Source of the DNA: Bursaphelenchus xylophilus
Lineage: Eukaryota; Nematoda; Chromadorea; Rhabditida; Aphelenchoididae
Length of the DNA: 64,000 nt
Assembly: GCA_904066235.2 (NCBI GenBank)
Contig: CAJFCV020000002.1
Span: 8,990,001 to 9,054,000, forward strand
Reading direction: 5' to 3'
Positions 23,946-33,753 of this stretch are shown here, one piece after another; position 1 is the first letter of the stretch; the number at the start of each line of letters is the position of its first letter. The translations under genes and the position numbers were made by a program. The notes beneath the pieces are model-generated. The model was not told where the DNA came from and did no database searches. It saw only the letters and a list, made by a program, of their open reading frames with translations.

Positions 23946-24365
23946 ACTACTGTATGATTCGTGGAGAACGAATCCCAGCCGCTCCCGATTTCCTGGGGCT
24001 AAATTATGCAGAGCACCGAGAAGAGAAAACCGGCGCTCCCGACTCGAAGAGATGAGGAAATATGGTGACTAAACCTTCGATTACTCAATCTATGGGAACC
24101 CATTACTCTTCACATTTTCTTGTCACTCATCCGGATGCAAATGAGGGCATTATGCATGCCCTGATGAAATCATGGCGAAATCACTGGTAAAACCCATCAG
24201 CATAATAAGATTCAACTTCGCAAATGGTCGACTACAAAACATTCAGGCCCTATATCAGCCCGCCGTTCCTTTCAACGAGATCGATCCTCCGAGGTGTCCG
24301 CCTGGAGTCTACTGAGCGTCAAGCTCCTCTGCTAGCCCGTTTTTTTTTTTACTGTTTTTAGTACC

Positions 24366-24700
24366 TTGTTTGAGTCGACTGTTGACCGTAATACGATGGT
24401 GGGTTGGGGGATCCGAGTTTCCCTGCATATCTTGGTGCTGAGCGTGTACAGCATTCAATGCTATCGGAGAATTCGTAAAGTCAATCGATTTGAAAACTCG
24501 ATCCCCTTGGAGCAATTGATGGCCTTACCAGAGATCGTCCAAGAGTGTGGCTGTGCCGCCTGCGGATGCTTCCTATGTTCGCAAGGATGCAACTTCTGGC
24601 ATCTCTATGCCAAACCAATCTCAGAACAAAGCTAAAGCATAGGACAATGCCCCACCTGGAACGCAATGGATATGGTGACCACTGTCTGTGGTCACAAATT
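24366..24700 (+). pseudogene. Envelope-like (phlebovirus Gc-type) retroelement fragment, copy 2
   Basis: The open stretch from 24366 to 24635 ends in a stop. Its second half contains ECGCAACGCFLCSQGC followed by FWHLYAKPISE, and beyond the stop CPTWNA in the same frame. The cysteine pattern and the YAKP...CPTW spacing fit the glycoprotein domain named for copy 1. It lies about 0.7 kb from that copy in direct orientation. It is not intact. Confidence 0.45.
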
Positions 24701-24949
24701 CCACGCAAGATGCCTTGCCGATTGGGCGTAAGGCATGATCAACAGCCCGCACATCCCTCCCGGGCCTACAACCTGCCCTTCTGCAGGGTCCCCCTTACTC
24801 AGTAGGCCGTCCGGAAAACTGTCAACCCCCTTACCCCGTTCCGCTAAGCTCAAATGCAAATTGCCGTAATAATTTTATGGATCAAATACGTATATGGTAT
24901 TTGAACAATTCATGAGTTTTATGCGTAATCTTTATGAGTTTTTTCCACT

Positions 24950-25150
24950 ATATCAGATTTGCTTGAATCTTCAATAGACATATCAGAACCAATACGGATT
25001 TTTTGGGTTGTGGAAATTCTCCGGTCCTCCTTTCTGCCCTCCTATATACTACCTTGTATTATATATCCCCTTCTCCCCTCTAAAGTATTACAAACGGTGT
25101 ACTTCTTTAAGGTAAATTTGTCGCCCGGCTTCCTGCCATGATAAATTTAC
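24950..25150 (+). repeat. 5' LTR-like repeat (partial)
   Basis: The segment from GCTTGAATCTTCAATAGACA to CTGCCATGATAAATTTAC is repeated at 27608-27796. It is followed directly by a primer-binding-site match and a gag-like region, which supports its being the 3' part of the left LTR. Confidence 0.65.
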
Positions 25151-25168
25151 TGGTGACCCCGACGTGAT
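25151..25168 (+). promoter_or_regulatory. Candidate retrotransposon primer-binding site
   Basis: TGGTGACCCCGACGTGAT begins with TGG, the complement of the CCA tail of a tRNA, immediately after the LTR-like repeat. The right-hand repeat at 27797 is not followed by it, as expected for an internal PBS. Confidence 0.6.
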
Positions 25169-25246
25169 AAAGGTCTCATCGGAGATCCTCTCCCAACATC
25201 CTGGATAGCCCCGTATGCTTTTGATCCCTCCCAAACAACCCCTAAG

Positions 25247-25840
25247 ATGAACTCTCCCACCGGCCAGACCCGCCAAGCTATAGGTCTGGCGAAGCGTCGT
25301 TTGCAGAACGCGCTTGGGGCCTACAACACGGTCCGTGATGAAATCGATATCAATCCGGAAAGCGTCGATGATGACAAGCTGTAAAACACGTTTGAAGACG
25401 CTCATGAGGTCTTCCGAAAGCTCTCTAAAAACGTGCATAGGACAGACGAATTAAATGCTCAATGGAAGAGCATCATTGAATCAGTGACAGAGGAACGGGC
25501 CGTCTTCAAAAAATACATTGAAGATTACGGAGACTTCTGACAAACAGCTGACGAAGGGCGTCAAGCTGTTGATCACCTCCGTGAACGAATTGGAGAATTC
25601 TGTGAAGCCAAGAAAACCCGGCTGGACTTAGATCGTCAAAAATTACAACTAGAACATGCCGTAATTGTTTATCCTTGCATCCTAACGAAACGTGCCGTAA
25701 CAATCACAGGTGTTCAGGAAACATCATCTGACAGTACGACTCCTGAAGGCTCAATCGAAGCCATCACTGGTCCCATGGGGTCTGGGAAAACGACTCTATT
25801 GTTGAGAAAGTTAGACGACCTTCTCGCAAATACCGGATAG
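25247..25840 (+). pseudogene. gag-like region of an LTR retrotransposon, with a P-loop-like end
   Basis: From the ATG at 25247 the frame encodes a helical, charged region of a gag-like kind. It is broken by a stop after DDDKL (about 25382) and by another near 25538. The last part reads ITGPMGSGKTTLLLRKL before a stop at about 25838, matching a Walker A motif, which is unusual in gag. Position after the LTR and PBS supports gag. BEL/Pao is my guess for the group. Confidence 0.5.
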
Positions 25841-26139
25841 CCATAGTACACCACTCGCTGGACATACAATTGTCACGATTAGTAAATTACATTCAAAAAC
25901 GTAATTACCTTCAAGATTAAAAAGTTATGTAAAAATGTACACCATCATCAAGGATATATTAAATTCTTATGATAATCAAGAAGACACTCCGCCCCCAATC
26001 TATCCAAAAGTTTACTGTAAATACTTCGACATCCATCAAGCCTCATCATCCAACTTATCGTCACCACCCACCAGCCATCATGTCAGCCGACGCCGGAGAC
26101 CACCAACAAGTCAATGGAAAGGTAAGGATAGTATCACTA

Positions 26140-27590
26140 ACAACGTCTTCTAGCCCAAAGATATCCATACCAAATGCCTCTTCTGCGCTAGCCGTCACCA
26201 CTACTCCTGGGATTGCTTCCGGTACGAAACCCCCTATCAGAAGTTCTGCAGAGTCCAGATTCTCGGGCTCTGCTTTAGGTGCTTCGTAACCGATTTGGCA
26301 AGGGAATGCCCAAAGCATAAGGAGCCGAAGCCGGAGGAGAAAACCATCAACAGATCCAAGATAATGGAATGCCCGAAGACATATATACCAAATGTCTGTT
26401 CAGCGCTAGCAACCACCATTACTCCTGGAACTGCATGAAGTTCTGCAGAGTCAGAGTACAGAGTCCAGGACTCTGTTTTAGGTGTTTCCAAGCCCTTGTC
26501 ACGATTAAGATCGTGAAGAATTTCATTTCCTTGAATAATTAAGCGACAAGGATCATTAAACTAAAAATAGTAATCATCTTACTGAAAGGCCATTAAATGA
26601 TTCAGAAACAATACAAATTTATGGAAAAGCAATTAAATTATCATAATATCTTATACTATAAAATGGCAAGGGAAGAAGGATCGGAGGTTAACTTGGCACG
26701 TTAGGGAGTTCACTTGGCACGTTAGAGCGGTTCAATTTGGCACACTAAGAGGAGGAAGGTCGGTCAGAATACTATCCATATTATTCACTATTATTACGTT
26801 GTCGTCATTTACTTTGTGTTAGATCAATAAATATATATAATATATATTTCGGTTTCTGTTTCTTATTTAGGACACCCTACAAGAAGTTCTGCAGAGTCAG
26901 AGTACAGAGTCCAGGACTCTGTTTTAGGTGTTTCCAAGCCCATTTGGGGAGAGAATGCGTAAAAAATGCCCAAGATGTCCAGATAGGCCACATCATCTGT
27001 CGCTGTGCCCACGCCTCACCGAGGACGAGCAACCAAGATTAAGGACAATCTTCAGCAAACTCATCGTAAAAACTGCTACATTTCTTCTTCGATATTATAT
27101 CTACAAGACAAGATAAATAAAGTTATCTAATCACACTCGGCCTGTTTGACATATATTGGGCCGGGAATGTCACGGTTACGGATGTAAACCAGAAACAATA
27201 AATTTATGGAAAAGTAATTAAATTATCATAATTCCTTCCACTATAAAAATGGCAATGGAAGAAGGAGCGAGGAAGTTCTTTTGACACACTGGAGGAGGAA
27301 GGTCGTGATCGATCCATATTATTCTTTAGTGATCGATCCATATTATTCTTACGTTGTCATCATTATTACTTTGCATCAGATCAATAAATTTATAGGATAT
27401 TACATTGTGTCTGTTCTGCGCTAGCAACCACCACTACTCTTGGAACTGCATCCGCTTCGACCCCCTACAAGAAGTTCTGCAGAGTCAGAGTACAGAGTCC
27501 AGGACTCTGTTTAGGTGTTTCCAAGCCCATTTGGCGAGGGAATGCCCAAACCACGTAAGATGCCTTGCCGATTTGGTGCAAGAGATTCGC
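26140..27590 (+). pseudogene. Repeated CCHC zinc-knuckle fragments of retroelement gag
   Basis: At about 26168-26340, 26385-26500, 26875-27115 and 27405-27590 similar pieces recur. The best read CLFCASNHHYSWNC, an exact C-x2-C-x4-H-x4-C knuckle, followed by a second Cys-rich block, CFRCFQAHLAREC. The pieces are separated by AT-rich sequence that itself recurs (TTTATGGAAAAG.AATTAAAT, CTATAAAAATGGCAA, GATCAATAAAT), probably LTR or promoter parts. None is intact. Confidence 0.5.
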
Positions 27591-27607
27591 CTGAATCATA
27601 AGATTCG

Positions 27608-27796
27608 CCTGAATTATAAGATTTGCCTGAATCTTCAATAAACATATCAGAACCAATATGGATTTTTTGGGCTGTGGAAATTCCCCGGTCCTCCCTCCAG
27701 CCCTCCTGACTAACTTGTCTCTCCCCTCTATAAGGTACAAACGATGCACCGCTAAAGGTAAAGTTATCGCCCTGCATCCTGCCACGACAAATTTAC
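27608..27796 (+). repeat. 3' LTR-like repeat (partial)
   Basis: Direct repeat of 24950-25150 (GATTTTTTGGGCTGTGGAAA, CCGGTCCTCC, then a pyrimidine-rich tract and CTGCCACGACAAATTTAC). With the left copy it brackets the gag-like and knuckle-coding pieces, giving a wrecked element of about 2.9 kb. Confidence 0.6.
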
Positions 27797-28690
27797 TTTT
27801 GTGACGAATGGCATCATAGCTCCCTTTACTCTCGGCACGGAAACTGTGGTCGGAATTATTTACGTCAATCGATTGAATTTAACCAAATGCCCTAAACTTA
27901 AGGCAATCATTTGGCATCTAGTGTTTTGTATATGCCTTTGTAATTCAAATCAATAAACCGCTTTTTTTGTACGTAGTGTGTTAGAAATTTTACACTGACA
28001 ACTCCCCGGTACTGATAAGTAAGCGGGTCTATTAAATTCGCCCATCGCTTTCAAAGTTATAGTAGTTTGTTGTCAAAAAGCAAATTTCGTTGGAATGTTG
28101 AAAAAACCGGGAGCAAAGCAGTTTTACATTTACCTAGACACGCTGTTAAATCATAATATTACATACTTTGATAACAATTGCTCCATCTTTGGATGACACA
28201 AGCTGTCTATTTTAAAATTATACTCACAAAATCAATATCTCAAAAAACACTCCTCAATTCTCACGTATTCTTTTGTCTAGTTCCAAAGATCACAACGCTT
28301 CAAAAAATGATGACAAGTTCAGATGTAGTGTAACAGAACATGTTTGTTCATCTGGCATCCATTTTTATCTCTCAGAGTGCCCCATGGCCAGATGAACTTT
28401 ACGCAATGAACGGCTATTCAAATCAAAGATTTGATCTCAACATTGTGGTTTAGTTTGATGAATTAGTGGGCGATGAAGATTTGTCATTCTGTATTTTGTA
28501 TGATATAGATGTATTTTGAGACTTTGCAAGCTATATAAGACATTGATCGGGTCATTTGGATCATACTGGAAAAAGTCACGTATCCCTTTCGGGGTTTTGT
28601 AAAAAATTAAACTTTTGCTTTTCTAATCTTTCATAAGCGGCCTAGAAAAAGGGTTTGATGATAGCTTAGGAAGGTGTGGTGATGACGATT
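27797..28690. other. Upstream region of the pepsin-like gene
   Basis: No exon recognised. CTATATAAG at about 28531 and TATTTAAAG at about 28699 are TATA-like. Confidence 0.45.
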
Positions 28691-28715
28691 GTAACAGTAT
28701 TTAAAGAAAGTCATC

Positions 28716-28731
28716 TTTCAGACAGTCAACG
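28716..28731 (+). promoter_or_regulatory. Candidate splice-leader acceptor before the pepsin-like gene
   Basis: TTTCAG at 28716-28721 lies 10 nt upstream of the ATG at 28732. An acceptor this close to a start codon, without an upstream exon, is typical of nematode trans-splicing. Inference from sequence only. Confidence 0.4.
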
Positions 28732-30274
28732 ATGATCTTCAACGTTTTTCTGCTCCTTCTTCAGGCCGCTCAAGTCCTTGGCTCTCTCAATGAATTTACC
28801 GTCAACTTGACCTTCTCAAACTTGGGAGCGTCTCGGACTTTTATCGTAGACTCCTTCAGAGATATCGACTTTGTTCTTTCAGCCAAGGAATTTAGGAAGT
28901 CTGCTGGCCTTGAAAACACTTATGACCAATCAAAGTCCAAGGGATTTTACAACACTTCCTACGCATTCCAAGGAACCTACAAGATTGAAGACAATTTCTG
29001 CGACGCATTTGGATATTACGCTCGAGATACGGTGGCCTTAATCCCCAATTTAGACATTAAGGCGACGTTCGGAGTGACTACTTGGATCAGAACTTATAAT
29101 AATGCGACGCCGACAAAGAATTACGAGGAGAAGTGGAGAGCCGGAAGATTGGCTTTTGCCCAGACCTCGATATACAATACTGATCCGCCAGAGCACAAGA
29201 CTATATTGGAGAACACGTTGAATTCAAATAACAAGGGCTCGAAGATCGTCTGCTTGCATATTTCTGTGGATGACAAGAAAGGGTAAGCCGAGTTTTTGAC
29301 TTTACCAGGAAGCTCGCAGAAAAAAGAAATGTATACTGGGTTGTCCAGAAAGTTCGTTCGTTTTCTTCATTCCTTTGTTTTACAAGAATTATTTAGTGTT
29401 TGGCAAAGGGGATACATTTATTTGATACATCTTTTTCTCCTCTACAAAGCTGTATATTTGATCTTTTGCCGGATTTAAAGATGTAAGGCTTTTTTTTATC
29501 ACCGGAAAGGCATTGCGGTTTCGTCGCTGAAAGACTTTTTGCCCCAGTGGGCGGCGGAAAAATTGGATTTTTGGTAGCACTTCTTTCTCGACATAGAGTT
29601 GACCCAAAAGTTAACTGTTGGTACGGGATCTAACATCCGTCACAACGCCGAATTTTCAAAACTCAGCACCTTGAGCATTTACAAAAATACTTGTCATCCT
29701 CAGAACCAAAGAAACCGCCGTCGGAATCAATGTTCAAGTCCCTAAAGATCGTGTACTTGGAACGTATCAAGGAAACCCCGAATACAACACTTGGCATTTT
29801 GATTTGACCTCTCTAAAAATCGGTGGCAAGAGACAAAAGGTCAATGATATTGCCTTGGCTTACATTGACACTGCTAATCCAAAGCTTCAACTGCCAGCCG
29901 AATACATCGACCAGATTGTTCAACAGACCGGCGCCAAGTACAACAGCACCGCGCGGAAATACATTGTGGACTGCAAGACCAAACTGAACCTGGAAATTGA
30001 GCTGAACATGATCAAACTAAAAGTCCGGCCGGACGCTTTGATTCATCAAATGAGATGCAAAAGATGCGAGTTATTGGTTGAAGCATTAGAAGGCAATGAT
30101 ACCTTATATTTGGGAGTTCCATTGCTGGTCGATAATGGAATTTGTTTGGACTTTAAGACAAAGAAGCAGCATCTGTACAACGCCACCTACTCCGAGAAAA
30201 CTCCAATCTTGCAGAACGTGAAAAAGAACGGGGGATTCTTATCCATTCAAAACGAAAAATATGGCAAACATTGA
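28732..30274 (+). CDS. Secreted pepsin-like protein with altered active-site motifs
   Basis: Two exons, 28732-29282 and 29704-30274, join in phase to about 373 residues. A signal peptide (FLLLLQAAQVLG) starts the protein. The N-terminal lobe pattern TFIVDSFRDIDFVLS aligns with the first catalytic region of pepsins, and ARDTVAL with the strand after the flap. The C-terminal lobe shows WHFDLTSLKIGG and YIDTANPKLQLP, then the insert-like YIVDCKTK, all at the expected pepsin spacing. Both D-T-G motifs are changed: D40-S-F and D239-T-A, and no flap YG.G is visible. Family knowledge says the glycine and Thr/Ser around each Asp shape the active site, so I predict little or no protease activity. Several N-x-S/T sites fit secretion. 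The intron holds a mariner scrap. The gene could be a ligand-binding or inhibitor-like paralogue of nematode ASP proteases. Confidence 0.8.
29325..29640 (-). mobile_element. Mariner-type transposon remnant in an intron
   Basis: The right terminus resembles mariner ends (CTGGGTTGTCCAGAAAGTTC at about 29337). The minus strand gives broken frames with GQKVFQRR / KSFSDETA followed by a spacing like the C terminus of mariner transposase. Only this end survives. It lies in the single intron of the pepsin-like gene. Confidence 0.45.
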
Positions 30275-30330
30275 TTGTTGAATGAGAAATAAATTCATGC
30301 AGTTAGAAAGATTGGATCTCCCAGCCTTGT

Positions 30331-30575
30331 AAGCATACAATGGACCTCATCCAGTGGCAAAAAACGTTTCATTTTGCATCCGGGAAGTATCAAAAATGCA
30401 GCAAAATACCTCCCTTTCCAAGCGAAAAAACTCCGATTTCAAAAGCGCTTTTTGTGACGGAAAGCGCTCATTTCAAAACGGAGAATTTTCTATTGTGTTG
30501 GGAGGCATTTTGCCACATTTTTGGCACTTCCCGGATGCAAAATTATACGTTTTTTGCCAATGGATTCTATCAAAG
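30331..30575. mobile_element. Palindromic MITE, family B (diverged copy)
   Basis: Both arms are recognisable: CATCCAGTGGCAAAAAACG with TTTTGCATCCGGGAAGTATC, and inverted CACTTCCCGGATGCAAAAT with CGTTTTTTGCCAATGGAT. The tips have diverged from CAGTGGCGGACC. Confidence 0.7.
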
Positions 30576-30666
30576 TTGAGAGGCAAAAAATGAAAGATTA
30601 GACAAAGAAAATTACATGAATCCCATGAAATTTTCGCAAAACTTTATGCAAAGTGCAATCGTCAAA

Positions 30667-33033
30667 ATGAGTGGCCCACAACGCGTAGCGGCTATTCAAA
30701 TTGCCTTGGACGTCTGCGAAACGGTCGTTTCTTACTTGTTCCGAGTCTCGGCTGAGCGAGCGGTTATTTTCACTATTTGGTTTGGTCCTGTGCGGTCGCT
30801 ATCGGCTCCCAAGAACACGGATCAGCTGAGTGCCTGAAGGAAAACAGCACGATCAATACCGTGATGGAGGTGAGTTGAATTGGGAGTGAAATGAAGATGA
30901 CTAGTTCAGAGGCAAAGAACACGTGCACAGGGCAGCTTCGAAGTGTCGTTTGGAGTTATTTAGCATTCAAAATTGATAAATTTCCTTGGGGATCAGATCT
31001 CAAGGGAGGTTGATGGTTATTGATCTTTAGCAGATATTGCCACCGCCAAAATTTTGGCTCTGGCTCTTAGCTATAATAGTGGGAAAGGCGCCTCAGACAT
31101 TCTCCTTTTTACAGGCTTCAAACCAATGCTTTTTTTGTGAGATTAGCTCGATCGCCCACTCTAGGACATCCAATTTACTGTCTTCTGCCTGCATTAATGA
31201 TTATATAATTTCAGCAATTGTTGCTGTTGGCATATGCCCAGTTCTTCCTGAGCGTTTGCGCTCTCGTGTCATTCGCTGCCTCGGGATGTGGCAAGAAAAA
31301 AAGTCCTGCCGCCGGCGCTTCCCAGGTGAATTCCCCAACAGCACCTCCTTCTTCTGCTCAACGTGAGTTGACAATCTTTTTTATTTTTGCAAATTGTTTT
31401 GGGCTAACAAGGGAAGTCACTTAAATCACGGATCGATTTTGTAAAACGACTGATACAGCGATGGGGAGGGTAGGACGGAGATATCAAATCTGAAAACCGC
31501 TACCTCCACCGGCCTCTGGGAGCCGAGATAATCGACCAAAAAGTTTGACAAAATTCCTCCGAACATTTCTTCCTTCCGAAAGAAGAAAACCCAGCGAACC
31601 GAATGGTCCGGTGGTCTGGAAGCGCGCTTCCGGGCCTTCACCTTTTCAGGTTCGAATCCGCGCGGGTCTCGAACTTGTGAAGAATTTATAAAACAGTTGC
31701 TGTGATCCAGTAAATTTACTAGCAACTTATTTTTACATTTTATGCATATTTTATGGTAAATTTTCAACCTTGAAAATTCAAATCGGAGCTCGCATTCAAA
31801 TTATTACTCTGAAATTTTTAAAATATGCAAAAAATCAAAAATTTTATTTTACCGGTAAATTTACTGGATTACAGGAAAAGTTTTAATAAATTATTTGACC
31901 CATGCGGATTCGAACCTGAAAAGGACAAGGCCCGGAAGCGCGCTTCCAGACCACCGGACCATTTGGTTCTCTTCCCTCCTTCTTTCGGAAGAGAGGACTG
32001 TTCGGAGCAACTTTTTTTGGTCAAACCTTCTTGGTCGATTATCTCGGCTCCCGGAGGCCGGTGGAGGTAGCGGTTTTCAGATTTGATATCTCCGTCTTAC
32101 CCTCCCCATCGCTGTAACAGTCTTTTTACAAAATCGATCCGTGACTTAAGTGACTTCCCTTGTAAGGTTTTTGGGGTTTGGCTGGCCTTGTAAGTTGGCT
32201 CAACAAGGTAAAGGGGGTCATTTGAGAGCTTGTCATTGGTAAGATGACTAGTGTAATGTCTGGAAAGGCACAACGTGAAACGATTTGTATTGTGCCACTT
32301 TTCAGCCGGTGCTCAGGCTGCTGCGGCAGCTCCGGCGGCTCCGGCAGCTCCGGCCGCTCCCGCGGCTCCGGCGGCTCCAGCAGCTGCAGCTGGTCCCGGC
32401 CCCGTTGCCGCTGCCGCTGCCGCCATGGCCCAGATTAAGAAAGAAGGATCAAAGAAGGACGCCAAGCCTCCGGAAAAGAAGGAAGAGAAGAAGGAAAAAT
32501 CTAAGAAAGAGGAAAAGAAGGACACTGAGGAAAAGGTAGAACGGGTTTTGATATATTACACTAGGCGATGACATTAATAATTTATTTATAGAAAATATTA
32601 CATAGTTTGAGACCCGAGAAATAGAGATAGCTACCCTAAAAAAGCATTTTTATTGCTCCGTTCGCTCTCTTTCCTTTTTTATCCCCCTTTTGAAAGCGCG
32701 ATTCCAGCCTTTTTACCCGACTCTATTAGCTAACCACCGAAAATTCGGAAAGAAGAGAGTGTGTCATTCTGGCCGAGTGGTCTAAGGCGCTGCGTTCAGG
32801 TCGCAGTCCTCTTCGGAGGGCGCAGGTTCGAATCCTGCGGATGACAGAAATCGTTTTTGCGGTGTGTTGAGGATACGAGGGTCTAGATTTTTGCATGATT
32901 TTTTTATTTTGCGCATTATTGCGTATTTGAAGATTTGTTGATCGAATTCTTTCAGAAGACGGCTGACGGAGGAGACCAGAATTATGAAGATGTCGCGGTT
33001 GGTGAGGACGCCCCTCCACCACCTCCAGCCTAG
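30667..33033 (+). CDS. Small membrane protein with Ala/Pro-rich and Lys-rich segments
   Basis: Exons 31215-31362, 32306-32535 and 32956-33033 (stop TAG 33031-33033) join in phase. They encode a hydrophobic segment (LLLLAYAQFFLSVCALVSF), a GCGKKK boundary, an Ala/Pro-rich stretch built on AAPAAP, a charged Lys/Glu-rich tract (KKEEKKEKSKKEEKK) and an acidic end with a Pro run. The 5' exon ends at 30869 (CAATACCGTGATGGAG before GTGAGT). Its start is unsure: MSGPQRVAAIQIALDVCET from 30667 looks genuine but is in a different frame from the exon end, so there is an unseen intron, another start, or a lesion. I know no family for it. A 755-bp foldback element is in one intron and tRNA-Leu in another. 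AATAAA at about 33075. Confidence 0.6.
31408..32162. mobile_element. Foldback element with tRNA-like arms, TAA duplication
   Basis: 755 bp, starting CAAGGGAAGTCACTTAAATC and ending with the inverse, flanked by TAA on both sides. The arms are inverted copies over roughly 350 bp. Each arm holds a Pol III B box (GGTTCGAATCC at 31649-31659; inverted at 31906-31916), a hairpin GGAAGCGCGCTTCC and an A-box-like TGGTCCGGTGG. It lies in an intron of the gene at 30667-33033. Confidence 0.8.
32763..32846 (+). tRNA. tRNA-Leu (CAG)
   Basis: An 84-nt cloverleaf with a long variable arm as expected for Leu. Acceptor GTCATTC pairs with GGATGAC, the discriminator is A at 32846, the D arm is GGCCGAGTGGTCTAAGGC, the anticodon stem CTGCG/CGCAG, the anticodon CAG at 32797-32799 and the T arm GCAGGTTCGAATCCTGC. 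It lies in the sense orientation within the last intron (32536-32955) of the Ala/Lys-rich gene. Confidence 0.96.
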
Positions 33034-33753
33034 GTCCACTGATCAGCAGCCAGATTTTGAGATTTTTCCGTTCGAATAAATCTTTGGAGTTTTTTGTTGG
33101 GTTTAATATCGCTATATTGAGCTTTTTTAACATAATTTATTGATTACTGCAAAACAAGATTACAATTTTCGTATGGATGCGACAAGATTCACCGATTCGT
33201 TAAAGAGAAAGTAGCGCAGATACGACAAGGTTCATATGACGATATCTCAAGAAAAGGTAGAACAATTTCGAAGAATACCCGTTTCGGGGCGAGTTGTTAT
33301 GGGTGGGAAATTGAACATGAACGGATAAGACGTGGAAAAACTTGAGAAAAAAATTGGACGAACATGAGATAAGTGCGTTTTACTGCCCAAAATATTGCCT
33401 CGGAATTTTCAATCCTAAACACAATTTTCATTTTTCTTTATTCAAATTCAACAATACTGACCTCATATTCACCCAAAAACTAAAAAAATGAAAAAATAAT
33501 TACAAAAATTTACTTGGAACCCACTTATCCCGCGGGAAATGAGCATTAACAAAATAGTATCCCCTTTACACTATTCCACTTCCCTCGAGACATCGATATA
33601 CGCAAAATACAAAAGAGAAATTCAAGTCGGTGAGTTCATTTCCACCCAAATCAAGGTATAAAAACAAAGAACACAAGAAATCAGTTATTGAATCAATGCA
33701 GGTAACCCAGATCACAGTTGGATTACTGCCAGTGGGTCCTAATCTTGTCGGAA

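Noticed and set aside
32275..32571. Very long Ala/Pro, Gly/Ser and Arg/Leu-rich frames over the same GC-rich stretch
   Set aside because: Only the Ala/Pro frame is entered in phase from the upstream exon; the others are frame shadows of the triplet-like repeat.
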